This document shows positions 45,049-54,978 of a stretch of DNA of 64,000 nt, piece by piece. The position numbers and the translations under genes are program-made. The DNA is from Isosphaera pallida ATCC 43644 (GTDB lineage: Bacteria; Planctomycetota; Planctomycetia; Isosphaerales; Isosphaeraceae): positions 3,004,450 through 3,068,449 of the forward strand of contig NC_014962.1 of the NCBI RefSeq assembly GCF_000186345.1. The letters are read 5' to 3'. Numbering within the stretch: position 1 is the first letter of the stretch; every line of letters starts with the position of its first letter. The notes under the pieces were generated by a model that was not told the origin of the DNA, did not search any database, and was given only the letters and a program-made list of their open reading frames with translations.

Positions 45049-46128
45049 ATGCCGATTTTCGACCAAGGGTATCAACACTGGGAGGGTCCACGGCGTCCCC
45101 GGTCCCTGCGCTGGTTGACGATCACCCGCTCAGGTCTGGTGGCGGGGTTTCGTCCCCGTTCGGTCAAGCTGCTGGGGCTGGCGTCGCTGGCACCAGCGCT
45201 GCTGTTGGTAATCGCGCTGGCGGTCTGGGGCCTTTTGGAGCAAGGCTCGTCGTTGGTGTCGTTCTTGATTCCGCTGTTGCGGTCGTTGCGGCTGCCCACT
45301 GAGGTGCTGGAAGACCCGAGTTTGATTCGTCTGCCGATCTGGAGTTTGGCGTTCGACCGCTTCTTCCGGATTCAGAACTTCCTTTGGGTGTTTTTGGTCG
45401 CGGCGATTGGTCCGCAACTCATCAGCCGTGATCTGCGTTTCAACGCCTTGCCGCTTTATCTATCGCGTCCGTTGACCCGGTTCGACTACGTTCTGGGCAA
45501 GTTCGGCATGGTCGCGGTGGTGATCGGCTCGGTGACGCTGGCCCCGATGGTTTTGGCCTACGTGCTGGGGGTGGCGTTCAGCCTGGAAGCCTCGGTGTTG
45601 ACCGACACCTTCGGCCTGCTGCTCAACGCGACGCTCTATTGCGTGTTGATCATTGTCATCGCCGGACTGTTGATCCTGGCGATCTCGTCGCTGACCCGCA
45701 ACTCGCGCTACACCGGTCTCATCTGGATCGGCCTTTGGTTGGTCAGCGACGGGGTGGCCGACGTTCTGACGATCAGCGTCCGACAGCCGTGGTGTCACTT
45801 GGTGAGCCTGCCCAAGAACTTCGAGGCGATCCGAATTCACCTGATGGACGCCGACGTCTCGTGGGAGAAACTTCAAGCAGTGCTGCCTCAAACGCCTCCG
45901 GGGGGTGGTCCCGGCGGACGAGGACGCAACCAGGGACCATTCGGCAGTCGGCCAACGACGCTGCCTCCCGAGGCGATAGAGCAAAGCGAAGAGGAGCGGG
46001 CGATCCAGGCGTTGCTCCAAGTCGAACGTCCCGACTGGACCCAGTCGTTGGCCACCCTGTTGGGGCTCAGCGCGGTCTCGGCCTTGATCCTCTCGACCCG
46101 GATTCGGGGATTGGACCGGCTCAAATGA
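45049..46128 (+). CDS. ABC-2 type transporter permease (first copy)
   Basis: 359 residues with about six membrane segments (for example VKLLGLASLAPALLLVIALA, FLWVFLVAAIGPQLISRDL and TLYCVLIIVIAGLLILAI). PQLISRDLRFNALPLYLSRP and LTRFDYVLGKFGMVAVVIGS match ABC-2 permeases of the NosY/CcmB-like group. A Gly/Pro/Arg-rich loop lies at about residues 280-305. ATG 45049 removes a non-conserved 18-codon lead. Its TGA overlaps the next ATG (ATGA), so the second ATPase is translationally coupled. Confidence 0.85.
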   Translation: MPIFDQGYQHWEGPRRPRSLRWLTITRSGLVAGFRPRSVKLLGLASLAPALLLVIALAVWGLLEQGSSLVSFLIPLLRSLRLPTEVLEDPSLIRLPIWSLAFDRFFRIQNFLWVFLVAAIGPQLISRDLRFNALPLYLSRPLTRFDYVLGKFGMVAVVIGSVTLAPMVLAYVLGVAFSLEASVLTDTFGLLLNATLYCVLIIVIAGLLILAISSLTRNSRYTGLIWIGLWLVSDGVADVLTISVRQPWCHLVSLPKNFEAIRIHLMDADVSWEKLQAVLPQTPPGGGPGGRGRNQGPFGSRPTTLPPEAIEQSEEERAIQALLQVERPDWTQSLATLLGLSAVSALILSTRIRGLDRLK

Positions 46129-47147
46129 CACACTCCCTTGCCTCACCCGCCGCGAACGCAACCACGACCGCCCCTCCCCCCCTGCCAGCGTCCGACGCCT
46201 GCTCCCAGGACCGCTTCGCGTCCCAAGCCGCGCTGATCCGGTTTGAAGGGGTCTCGAAGTGGTTCGGCAACGTCATCGGTCTGAACAACCTGACCGTGGA
46301 GATCGGGCCGGGACTCACTGGCCTGCTCGGACCCAACGGCGCGGGCAAATCGACCCTGCTGCAACTGGCCACCGGCCAGCTCAAACCGAGCCAGGGCCGG
46401 GTCGAAGTGCTGGGCGTTGCCCCCTGGGGACATCCGGGACTCAACCATCACCTGGGGTTGTGTCCCGAGCAGGACGCATTTTATGAATGGATGACCGGGC
46501 GGCGGTTCGTGACCTTTCGCGCGCGGCTTCAGGGAATGAGTCCCAAGAAGGCCGCTGAGGCGGCCGCCCAGGCGATCGACCTGGTCTCAATGGGTCACGC
46601 CGCTGATCGACCCATCAAAGGCTATTCCAAGGGGATGCGGCAACGGATCAAGCTGGCTCAAGCGCTGGTCCATCATCCCAAGGTGCTGTTTCTAGACGAA
46701 CCGTTCACTGGCACAGACCCGGTCGCCCGACGCGAGATCATGGACGCGATCTTGGCGATGGGACGGCGGGGGGTGAGCGTGGTGGTCTCCAGCCATGTGT
46801 TGTACGAGGTCGAGGCGCTGACGGACCAGGTGGTGATGCTCAACCGTGGCCGTTTGGTGGCCACGGGGCGTCTGGATCGGATTCGAGACCTGATCGACCG
46901 TCACCCCCACCGGATCGTCATCCGGGCCGACGACCCGCGGGCCGTCGCAGCCGAACTGGTGAAGTGGGATCACGTCGTCGGCCTGAACCTCAAACGGGAC
47001 GACGGCTCGATCCTGGTCGAAACCCACCAACCCGACCGGTTCTACGACGCCCTGCCCGAACTGGCGACCCGTCCGGGATTGATCATCCGCGGAATCCACT
47101 CCGACGACGACAATCTCGAAGCGGTGTTCCAATATCTCATCAAGTGA
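46125..47147 (+). CDS. ABC-2 type transporter ATP-binding protein (second copy)
   Basis: 340 residues; ATG 46125 overlaps the permease stop as ATGA. Walker A GLLGPNGAGKSTLLQLATGQ, Q-loop region LGLCPEQDAFYEWMTG, signature YSKGMRQRIKLAQALVHHP, Walker B KVLFLDEPFTGTDPVARREI and SSHVLYEVEAL. The first ~35 residues are Ala/Pro-rich. It is only moderately similar to the first ATPase, so this is not a recent tandem copy. The two ATPases and two permeases may form one heteromeric exporter or two separate ones. Confidence 0.92.
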   Translation: MTHSLASPAANATTTAPPPLPASDACSQDRFASQAALIRFEGVSKWFGNVIGLNNLTVEIGPGLTGLLGPNGAGKSTLLQLATGQLKPSQGRVEVLGVAPWGHPGLNHHLGLCPEQDAFYEWMTGRRFVTFRARLQGMSPKKAAEAAAQAIDLVSMGHAADRPIKGYSKGMRQRIKLAQALVHHPKVLFLDEPFTGTDPVARREIMDAILAMGRRGVSVVVSSHVLYEVEALTDQVVMLNRGRLVATGRLDRIRDLIDRHPHRIVIRADDPRAVAAELVKWDHVVGLNLKRDDGSILVETHQPDRFYDALPELATRPGLIIRGIHSDDDNLEAVFQYLIK

Positions 47148-47226
47148 AAAGTGAAACGAGTAGATAATCCGTGAATGGATAAGGTTATCAAGCCTGACGC
47201 GCGTTCACGCCACGAGGGACTTGCTG

Positions 47227-48123
47227 ATGTCCTCCATCTCCACCACCACCGCCTCTCCGCCTTCCGACCCGACGGCCACCGCCCCGCCCGCCCTGGAAGT
47301 CGGCGGCGGGTTGGCAGGATGGAATCTCTCGGCGCTGACAGCGCTCTATGTCGCCGCGTTCCGTTCCGCCTGGCGTCCAAGGCGGTTGGCCATTCTCGGT
47401 CTGATCTTCGGCGGCCCGCCGGTGCTGGCGCTGGCGTTCCGCCTCCTGGGGGTGGTGAACGATTCCAACGAGGCGTCCAAGGCGGCCTTATCGCTGATCG
47501 ACAACTTCTATCCCAACCTCATCATCCCCCTGGCCTCGCTGCTGTTCGCCACGGGACTCATCCGCGACGAGGTCGAAGATCAGACATTGACCTATTTGCT
47601 GGTCAGCCCTGTCGCGCGTCCAGCGATCTATTTGATGAAGCTCAAAGCGGCTTGCCATCTGACGATCCTGTTGGTGGTCGGCTTCGCGGCGCTTTCGGTG
47701 GCGCTCCTGACCGTCGGCGTCTCGATCGGCTCCGAAGCGCCGGCGATCGGCCTAAACGGGCGTCTGCTCAAGACGATGGCGATGTTCGCGTTGGCGATCG
47801 TCGCCTATTCGACCTGGTTCGGCTTGTTGGGGTTAGTGACACGGTATGCCACCACGGTAGGCGTGGTGCAAATCATTCTACTCGAGAATCTCTTGGTGGG
47901 CTTCGATTTTCTGTTGCGGCAGGCAACGATCATCTATCATGTGCGGGCGCTGACGATGCGCTGGCTGGAAATCACGCCCGCAAACTGGAACATGACGCTC
48001 GACACCCTGCCCGAAGCCTCCTTCTCGCTTGAGGTTCTGCTCGGGGTGATCCTCGTTTCGACCGCGGCGGCGATGATTTTGGTTAAAACCCGCGAGTTTC
48101 GGGTCAAAACGCCCGAAGGATGA
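47227..48123 (+). CDS. ABC-2 type transporter permease (second copy)
   Basis: 298 residues with six hydrophobic segments (LAILGLIFGGPPVLALAFRL, LIIPLASLLFATGLIRDEVE and LTILLVVGFAALSVALLTVG among them). GLIRDEVEDQTLTYLLVSPV and ARPAIYLMKLKAACHLTILL match the ABC-2 permease pattern of an early cytoplasmic loop. ATG 47227 is the first ATG in a frame opened by TTG CTG. It follows its ATPase by 79 bp and precedes the FmdE-like gene by 24 bp. Confidence 0.83.
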   Translation: MSSISTTTASPPSDPTATAPPALEVGGGLAGWNLSALTALYVAAFRSAWRPRRLAILGLIFGGPPVLALAFRLLGVVNDSNEASKAALSLIDNFYPNLIIPLASLLFATGLIRDEVEDQTLTYLLVSPVARPAIYLMKLKAACHLTILLVVGFAALSVALLTVGVSIGSEAPAIGLNGRLLKTMAMFALAIVAYSTWFGLLGLVTRYATTVGVVQIILLENLLVGFDFLLRQATIIYHVRALTMRWLEITPANWNMTLDTLPEASFSLEVLLGVILVSTAAAMILVKTREFRVKTPEG

Positions 48124-48147
48124 GAGCATGGCATCAGGAGCCAACCG

Positions 48148-48699
48148 ATGACGATGCGACGATGGTGGACGATCGTGGTGGTCGCTGCGTTCCTGGCCGT
48201 TGGCGCGGTGGGACGAGCAAACAACGAGCCGCCCACGCCCGACGAGGTGCGGGTCTGTTTGGAACGGGTCAAGGAGTTCCACGGCGGGGCCGGCCCTTGG
48301 GCGGTCGTCGGTTACCGCATTGGCATGCGGGCCAGCCGCGAGTTGGATCTACCGCGCCACGATTTCCGGTGGCGGGTGGTGCATCGCGCGCCGGAGGAAA
48401 TCCCCTTCCGTTGCGTCGCCGACGGTCTCTCGGCCGCCACCGGCGCGACGGTGGGTAAGCTCAATCTCATCATCGAGACCGTGGATCGCTCGGCGCTGGA
48501 GACGATCGTGACCGACCGCCGCGACGGTCGAAGCCTGCGGTTTCGGCTGCGTCCCGAGTTGGTCGCGTCGATCCTCGACCTGCCTTATGATCGTCTGGCT
48601 GCCGAAGGCGAGCGGGTCGCAACGCTTCCGGACGAGGCGATCTTCACCCTGGAACCGATCGCCACTCCACCCGAGACGTCCGCGGTCAAGCCGGATTGA
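48148..48699 (+). CDS. Exported FmdE-like protein
   Basis: 183 residues. An N-terminal signal peptide (MRRWWTIVVVAAFLAVGAV, cleavage near GRA-NN) indicates export. The rest resembles the FmdE domain of formylmethanofuran dehydrogenase subunit E: EFHGGAGPWAVVGYRIGMRA aligns with the family FHGHxxPxLxxGYR motif and FRCVADGLSAATGATVGKLN with the C.DAIQ..TG.T.GK motif. His and Cys of these motifs are presumed metal ligands. In other organisms FmdE-type domains bind zinc or iron; here an exported version ends an ABC exporter operon, so metal handling outside the cytoplasm is a reasonable inference. Confidence 0.7.
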   Translation: MTMRRWWTIVVVAAFLAVGAVGRANNEPPTPDEVRVCLERVKEFHGGAGPWAVVGYRIGMRASRELDLPRHDFRWRVVHRAPEEIPFRCVADGLSAATGATVGKLNLIIETVDRSALETIVTDRRDGRSLRFRLRPELVASILDLPYDRLAAEGERVATLPDEAIFTLEPIATPPETSAVKPD

Positions 48700-48721
48700 C
48701 CAACACCGAGTTAACGAGAAC

Positions 48722-48791
48722 GGGGGGGGGGGCGGCTTGGCCGGAGCCGGATCAACTCGACCGCCCCCAAACCCTCCGCGGCGGTTTGGGG
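48722..48791. terminator. G-run and bidirectional hairpin between convergent genes
   Basis: A run of eleven G at 48722-48732 is followed by the stem CCCCAAACC/GGTTTGGGG (48765-48773 with 48783-48791, nine-base loop). It sits between the convergent FmdE-like (ends 48699) and phasin-like (ends 48832) genes. No long T-tract; it can serve both strands. Confidence 0.55.
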
Positions 48792-48831
48792 TCGGGTCGT
48801 CGCGGCCGTGGTTGCGGGTGCAGTTGGAACG

Positions 48832-49188
48832 TCAGCCTTGGGGTTGGTTGACGCGGGCTTCGAGCGCCTCGACGCGGGCGAGCAGGGCGTCGATGCGGAG
48901 GTTGGCGTTTTCAAGCGCCGACATGCGTTGGGTAAGGCTTTCGACCTGATGATGCGTGGCGAGGTTCATGCGGGTCAGGACAGTTTCGACTGTGTTTTCG
49001 ATGCGAGCTTCGAGGTCGCTTTTGGCCTGTTCGGCAGTGGCGTTGAGTTCGTCGAGGAACTGGCGTCCCTCCTGCTCGGAGAGATTGGCTTGGCGAATCA
49101 TCTCCCGGCCCATCTCTTCGAGCTTGTCCTTGGTCAGGACCGCCGCGCCCAGACCGGTATAAAGGGCTTTCTTCATTGTGTCCAGCAT
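48832..49188 (-). CDS. Phasin / PHA granule-regulator-like coiled-coil protein
   Basis: 118 residues, all helical. MLDTMKKALYTGLGAAVLTK and KLEEMGREMIRQANLSEQEG match the PhaF/PhaI-like (poly-hydroxyalkanoate regulator) N-terminus; the C-terminal half is a leucine/alanine heptad coiled coil (TQRMSALENANLRIDALLAR). The ATG at 49188 has GGAG about ten bases upstream and removes a non-conserved lead of 57 codons. A granule-associated or generic scaffolding role is inferred; no PHA synthase is in the window. Confidence 0.75.
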   Translation of the reverse strand: MLDTMKKALYTGLGAAVLTKDKLEEMGREMIRQANLSEQEGRQFLDELNATAEQAKSDLEARIENTVETVLTRMNLATHHQVESLTQRMSALENANLRIDALLARVEALEARVNQPQG

Positions 49189-49482
49189 GGTATGACACTC
49201 CGGGTCGTTGGTGACGGGGCTCTGACTCGAGGAAACTCGCCTCTCCGCGGCCGTCCTCAATGGGAGTCGGAAGCCGGAAGGGGGACCGGTTGACGTGAAG
49301 TCGAGTCGAGTTTCGCCGCACGTCATCGCATTGTACGGGAACGAGGCGTCAACAACCACCGCATCCTTCCTTTGGATCGAAATTGGAGCTCAAGCGGAAC
49401 CGGCAAGCAACGCAAGACACAGAAGGGATGGCGAGGCTTCCAGGATGGAATCCCGCGACGATGTCAGAACGACTCAGGGTCA

Positions 49483-50610
49483 ATGAGGACCATGCGACGC
49501 ATGGACGTGCGACAACCGAGGGAACGGTGTGGCGACGCGGGCCAACGAGCGCGACACGGAGTCGTCGTGCTGGCAGGGGTTTTGGCGTGGTGCGGCGGTT
49601 GCGCTAAGCCGTTGGACATCCGGACCCAAAATCGGTTCGACGTAGCCGGTTCAGTCGAGACCCGAGTGACAGCGGAACTCTCGGCGGTGTCTCAAGGGGG
49701 GCCGGTGGTGGCGGTCGCGGTCGAACCGGGGGTGCCGGTCGAGTGCGCCAAGGTGGCGCTCATCGACCTCGATGGCCTGATCGCCAACGCCCCGATGGCT
49801 GGGTTCTTCTCGCTGGGCGACAACCCGGTGGCGACCGTCTCGGAGAAACTGGCCGCCGCGGCCCGCGACCCTACGATCATGGCGGTGGTGGTGCGGATCA
49901 ACTCTCCCGGAGGCGGCGTGGCCGCCACCGATGCCCTTTGGCGCGAGGTCCAGAGCTTCCGAAGTCGCACCCGCAAACCCACCGTCGCGGCGATTATCGA
50001 CGTGGGAGCCGGCGGCGGCTACTATCTGGCGGCGGGCTGCGATCGGATCGTGGCCGCCCCTGGCGCGATCATCGGAGGCATCGGCGTCGTCCTGAACCTC
50101 TACAACGTCAAGGATCTGATGGCCCAATTCAACGTCTTCTCCCAGTCGATTAAAGCGGGCGACAAGATCGACCTGGGCAGCTCAGTCGAACCCCTCGATG
50201 ACGAGAGCCGCCAGCTGCTCCAAGAAATGGCCGACGAATACCATGAGCGGTTCAAGCAGGTGGTCCGTCGCGGACGCCCCGGCCTAACTCCCCAGGCCGA
50301 ACCGTTGGCCTTCGACGGTCGCATCATGAGCGCCCGACGCGCCCTGGAACTCGGCCTGATCGACGAGATTGGCCACCTGGAGGACGCTCTGGCCACCGCC
50401 CGCACCCTCGCTGGCGTGCCCGACGCCGTGCCAGTCCTGTTCCGTCGCCGGGGCGACGCGGCCTATTCGCTCTACGCTGTGACTCCCAACACCCCAATCC
50501 AAAACCAACTCCTCCCCTTCAGCATCCCCGGCGTGGAACGGGCCAAGTTGCCTGGCTTCCTCTACCTTTGGCAAGCCGAGCCCACCCTGGAGCGCGCGTC
50601 CGGCCGATAG
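49483..50610 (+). CDS. S49 (SppA-like) peptidase family protein lacking catalytic residues
   Basis: 375 residues. An N-terminal hydrophobic segment (GVVVLAGVLAWCGGC) may be a signal peptide or a weak lipobox. The rest has the ClpP/crotonase-like S49 fold: VALIDLDGLIANAP, VVVRINSPGGGVAATDALW, PTVAAIIDVGAGGGYYLAAG and IIGGIGVVLNLYNVKDLMAQ. In SppA the motif reads ASGGYY with the serine nucleophile; here it is AGGGYY (Gly177). The general-base Lys region SGAHKDIMS corresponds to AGDKIDLGS, with Ile at the aligned Lys position. A pseudoprotease is likely, perhaps a scaffold for the MacB-like genes that follow after 107 bp. Confidence 0.8.
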   Translation: MRTMRRMDVRQPRERCGDAGQRARHGVVVLAGVLAWCGGCAKPLDIRTQNRFDVAGSVETRVTAELSAVSQGGPVVAVAVEPGVPVECAKVALIDLDGLIANAPMAGFFSLGDNPVATVSEKLAAAARDPTIMAVVVRINSPGGGVAATDALWREVQSFRSRTRKPTVAAIIDVGAGGGYYLAAGCDRIVAAPGAIIGGIGVVLNLYNVKDLMAQFNVFSQSIKAGDKIDLGSSVEPLDDESRQLLQEMADEYHERFKQVVRRGRPGLTPQAEPLAFDGRIMSARRALELGLIDEIGHLEDALATARTLAGVPDAVPVLFRRRGDAAYSLYAVTPNTPIQNQLLPFSIPGVERAKLPGFLYLWQAEPTLERASGR

Positions 50611-50717
50611 ATCGCCCTCCGCCCGCCCAATCCCTCCTTCCTCCCGTCCCGCCTCGCTCAACTCACTACCTCTCACACGTCCTCGGAACGTCTTCTTTCT
50701 TAGGGAATCTCGAGCCG

Positions 50718-51870
50718 ATGAGCTGGTGGCGCTTGATCTGGTCCAACATTCGGCGACGACCCACCCGGTCACTGTTGACCGCGGCGGGAATCGCCGCCTC
50801 GGTGGGGGCGGTGGTCGCGCTCAGCGGCATCACTGACTCCTTCCGGCGCAACTTTCTCGACCTCTATCAAAGTCGCGGGATCGACCTGGTGGTGGTGCGG
50901 GCCGGCACCTCGGCTAACCCCGGAGCCAAGATCGACGCGGGCCTGGGCGAGCGGATCGCCGCCTTGCCCGATGTCCGCGCGGTGGCTCCCGGCCTAGTGG
51001 ATGTGGTGTCGTTCGAGCGCGAGGGCCTCATCGGCGTGCCGATCCAGGGCTGGCCGGTCGGCTCGTTCCTCTTCGACGAACTCAAGTTCGTCGCTGGGCG
51101 GCCGTTCGTGTCCGGCGAGGACACCCCGGATACCCGCAAGGTGATCCTCGGGGCTATCCTGGCCCGCAACCTCTCCAAGACGGTCGGCGACACCCTGGAG
51201 ATTCAGTTGGAACCCTTCGAGATCGTCGGAATTTACGAAAGCGGCAACATCTTCGAAAACGGTTCGGCAGTGGTGCCGATCGAGGCGCTGCGCGACCTGA
51301 TGCAAATCGACGATCAGGTGACTGACTTCCAGGTGATGTTGGCTCAGGATCGCCGCGACGAGGCGCACGTCAAGCAGGTCCGCGACGCCATCGAGTCGCT
51401 CCGCGACGCCGAGGGCCGACGTCTGGGACTGGCCGCGCTGCCAACCCGCGACTACGTCAACGGCTTCGCTCAACTGAAAATCGCCGAAGGCATGTGCCTA
51501 GCGACCCTGACGGTGGCCTTGTTCGTGGGAACGATGGGCATGCTCAACACAATGCTGATGTCGGTCTTCGAGCGGACCCGCGAATTCGGCGTGCTGCGGG
51601 CGTTGGGGTGGCGTCCGGGGCGAATCGCGTGGTTGGTGGTGACCGAAGCAGTCACCCTGGCGTTGCTCGGCGCGATCCTGGGCATCCTGGGAGCCTGGGT
51701 TCTCGTGGTGGTGCTGAGCGGTCTGCCAGGAATCAACGGCTTCCTCACCGCCGATCTCTCGCCCCGGATCATGCTTCAGGGGGTGGTTCTGGCATTGATC
51801 GCGGCGCTTCTGGGCGGCCTTCACCCTGCTCGACGAGCCGCGCGTCTCTCACCCATCGAGGCCATCCGCC

Positions 51871-51878
<8 letters not shown>
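50718..51878 (+). CDS. MacB/FtsX-like ABC transporter permease
   Basis: 386 residues. One N-terminal membrane helix (RSLLTAAGIAASVGAVVALS) is followed by a ~230-residue extracytoplasmic MacB_PCD-like domain (DLVVVRAGTSANPGAKIDAG, IVGIYESGNIFENGSAVVPI) and three C-terminal helices with FERTREFGVLRALGWRPGRI and HPARRAARLSPIEAIRHE. This is the FtsX/LolCE/MacB topology used for lipoprotein sorting, mechanotransmission or toxin efflux. It shares an 8-bp overlap with the ATPase that follows. No periplasmic adaptor is adjacent. Confidence 0.9.
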
Positions 51879-52737
<859 letters not shown>

Positions 52738-52769
52738 AACGTCTTGGACCGTCGTTCCCTCAACCTTCC

Positions 52770-52980
52770 GGTTGATGTCGGGCGAGGCGGTGGAGGGAAT
52801 CGTCAGCGCCACCTCCCGTGCATGGTCGGGAATCGATGGGTCGGAGGCTTCGGTCAGCTCCCGCTGATGGAGTTTGTGGAACACTGTGCCGGGCGTCAGC
52901 GGCCTGGACCGACTCGCAAGCTCAACGGCGTGCCCCGATCCGAATCCACCACCATCCCCGGCAACCCCAGCCCGCGCCTC
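52770..52980 (-). pseudogene. Inverted, internally deleted copy of part of the terminase-like gene
   Basis: Read on the minus strand this segment matches 55609-55687 and then 55869-56001 of the terminase-like gene, with the ~181 bp between them missing. By hand alignment there are about 8 differences in about 211 positions. The translated stretch TPGTVFHKLHQRELTEASDP is readable, but the deletion shifts the frame, so it cannot make the protein. The high similarity implies a recent duplication or gene-conversion event within the islet. Confidence 0.85.
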
Positions 52981-53106
52981 GGCTTGCCCACGCCTTGCCA
53001 TAAGGCAAGGGAATCCGTCCACCACGTCCCGTCCCTCCCTTGCGGATCGACCGGCCGGAGCGGTTCGACGACCCGGGGCGAATTTGGCCACAAGAACCTT
53101 GGAGGA

Positions 53107-53934
53107 TCAGGCAGGGTCGTCCAAACCAGCTGACTCGTCGTCGTTGTCGATGAGACGAGCGATCCACCACCAAGAAGGGGGGTCGGATTCGGGTAGGAAG
53201 TGAACCCCAGCTTGAATGAGCCGAGTGAAGACGGCGCGGTTGGTCTTGCGATCCAGCCCGTCGCCGGGATCACAAGCCAGACGAATGAGCTCGGCGGTCT
53301 CCAGGTCGCCACGCTCCTCCAACCAATCAGCGTAAATCAACGACTCGGTCGGGTCGATGGACTCCCCCTGAACCAACGCCTTAGCGAGGCGGGCCTCGAT
53401 GCGGTCGGCGAAGTCGGAGGCGGAGACGACCAAATCCGTCAACGAGCGGGTCGCCGCGCCGCTGCACTGATCCCGCATCGCCAACGCCCGCGCCTGCTCC
53501 ACCACCCAGCGTTGAGCCAACAACACCCGAAATCGCCGAGTCCACCAAAGGCGATCCCGGCGGGCCGTCTGATGCGACTCCTCCCGACGCGCCTTGGCCA
53601 ACAGCCGATGAATCGTGGTCGAGCCATGCCAGGGAGCCAGACACGAGGCCATCCGAATCACCGACTCGAACACCCCGCCGGCCGGGACCATCCGCAAAGC
53701 CACTTCTTGGAGGCAATCGCGTACCACCACGGCCGGCTGAGAACCAGGAGAACCTTCTAATTCGCGGAACAGCTTCGTCACCAACTCGATCAGCGCCGCC
53801 TCATTGACCTCGCGGCAAGGACGGCCCCGACGAGCCTCCGCCGCTCGTCGCGCGATCGCCAACACCACGCCAGCGGCATCGCGCCGCTGAAGACGCTCGA
53901 CATCGGCGGCGCACGGACGCACCGGATCGGTCAT
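53107..53934 (-). CDS. Unknown protein with TIGR02996-like repeat-companion motif
   Basis: 275 residues. Near residue 215-235, PTESLIYADWLEERGDLETA matches the TIGR02996 repeat-companion motif (yaDWLeerGd) common in large planctomycetes. The rest is Arg- and Ala-rich and helical, with no catalytic motif recognised (LLAKARREESHQTARRDRLW is notable for its basic character). ATG 53934 is chosen because MTDPVRPC starts the plausible coding region. It lies between the terminase fragment and the terminase companion gene and is divergent from the latter; role unknown. Confidence 0.65.
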   Translation of the reverse strand: MTDPVRPCAADVERLQRRDAAGVVLAIARRAAEARRGRPCREVNEAALIELVTKLFRELEGSPGSQPAVVVRDCLQEVALRMVPAGGVFESVIRMASCLAPWHGSTTIHRLLAKARREESHQTARRDRLWWTRRFRVLLAQRWVVEQARALAMRDQCSGAATRSLTDLVVSASDFADRIEARLAKALVQGESIDPTESLIYADWLEERGDLETAELIRLACDPGDGLDRKTNRAVFTRLIQAGVHFLPESDPPSWWWIARLIDNDDESAGLDDPA

Positions 53935-54196
53935 CGTTGCACTCCTTACACTCCATGCCATCCGCTTCGAGGGGCGACATCGATGTTCCAGGGACATCGG
54001 AACCACGTTCCGACTACACCCGTTGCCGGTTTGTTTCAATGGCCGGCGTTTCGCTCACTCTCACGCTTGGCTGGGTTATCGATTCGCTCGGGAGCAATCA
54101 CTTCTCCTCAAGTGTACTCATCGAACGTCGATTCCGATCACTCCCGCCGCGGCTCCCTCCCGGCGATGCCGTCCGTCCCGAACCGAGGCCGCTTTG

Positions 54197-54568
54197 ATGG
54201 TTCCCTCCGCTCCCGATTCCGTCGCCCCTGTGGACCATTCCCATCCCCTCGTTGATCCAACCGATTCGAGACTCGATCCGACCACCTGGACCCACGATTG
54301 GTCTCATCCCGGTCCTCGACGGCTCACTTTGCTGGAACGCTTATTCACGCTCATTGAACAAGATCGCGTCAAACCCTCCGAACTCGTCAGCGCGATCAAC
54401 GCCCTCACCCGAATTGACGAGTATCGTCTGCGTAAACGTGGCTGGTCACGTCGAGGCAATTCGGGCCGCCCCACCCAACACGACGGCTTCGAAGCCGAAC
54501 GCGATCCTAATCGCCCGATCGCCCAGGTCGCTTTGGAAATCCTGGCTGACCAGGCTCGTGATGGGTAG
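54197..54568 (+). CDS. Small unknown protein upstream of the terminase-like gene
   Basis: 123 residues from ATG 54197 (MVPSAPDSVAPVDHSHP); an upstream in-frame extension to 54023 looks non-coding. The C-terminal half is helical with LTLLERLFTLIEQDRVKPSE and LVSAINALTRIDEYRLRKRG, a pattern that could be a small DNA-binding or terminase small-subunit-like helical bundle. I do not recognise the family. It reads toward the terminase gene, and its stop codon abuts the G-rich repeat tract. Confidence 0.5.
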   Translation: MVPSAPDSVAPVDHSHPLVDPTDSRLDPTTWTHDWSHPGPRRLTLLERLFTLIEQDRVKPSELVSAINALTRIDEYRLRKRGWSRRGNSGRPTQHDGFEAERDPNRPIAQVALEILADQARDG

Positions 54569-54664
54569 GGAGTGGGGTGTGGGGTGTGGGGTGTTCGGAG
54601 TGGGGTGTGGGGTGTGGGGTGTGGGGTGTTCGGAGTGGGGTGTGGGGTGTTCGGAGTGGGGTGT
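54569..54664. repeat. G-rich heptamer tandem repeats (left tract)
   Basis: Head-to-tail heptamers GGGGTGT with interspersed TCGGAGT / GGAGTGG variants; roughly 13 units in 96 bp, starting at the base after the stop of the 54197 gene. Runs of four G every seven bases could form G-quadruplexes on this strand. The right tract carries the same heptamer family in inverted orientation. Confidence 0.9.
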
Positions 54665-54978
54665 AGAAGATTGCATGGAGAGTTTCGAGTTGAGACGGAA
54701 GAAGTGAGTAGAGAAAAACCAAAACAAGCTGTTGGTGATCGTAGGGCAAAGTGACATCAGCATTCCGGTTTGCAAAAGTCTCAACAATACCTTGGTATTG
54801 TTGAGTGTTATTAAGTTGATAATGACGTTCAATATTATACTTCTTAAACTTAGTTATAGTCATTGATGATCGATGTAACATCCCACAACTTGCTCTTCTA
54901 CTTCGATCAAATCTTACCTCTCATCTTCTCGCTTTTTACTTATCATCCCACAGCCCGAACTCCCTGCTCTCTACGCTC
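54665..54978. other. AT-rich core between inverted repeat tracts, with a 24-nt palindrome
   Basis: About 314 bp clearly richer in A+T than the rest of the window. TCAACAATACC-TT-GGTATTGTTGA at 54781-54804 is a perfect 11-bp inverted repeat with a two-base centre. No convincing gene. The composition suggests foreign origin or an intergenic control region of the islet. Confidence 0.6.

Noticed and set aside
54817-54850. Sigma-70-like TTGATA and TATACT boxes
   Set aside because: Spacing is only about 14 bp and the DNA is AT-rich, so chance matches are likely.
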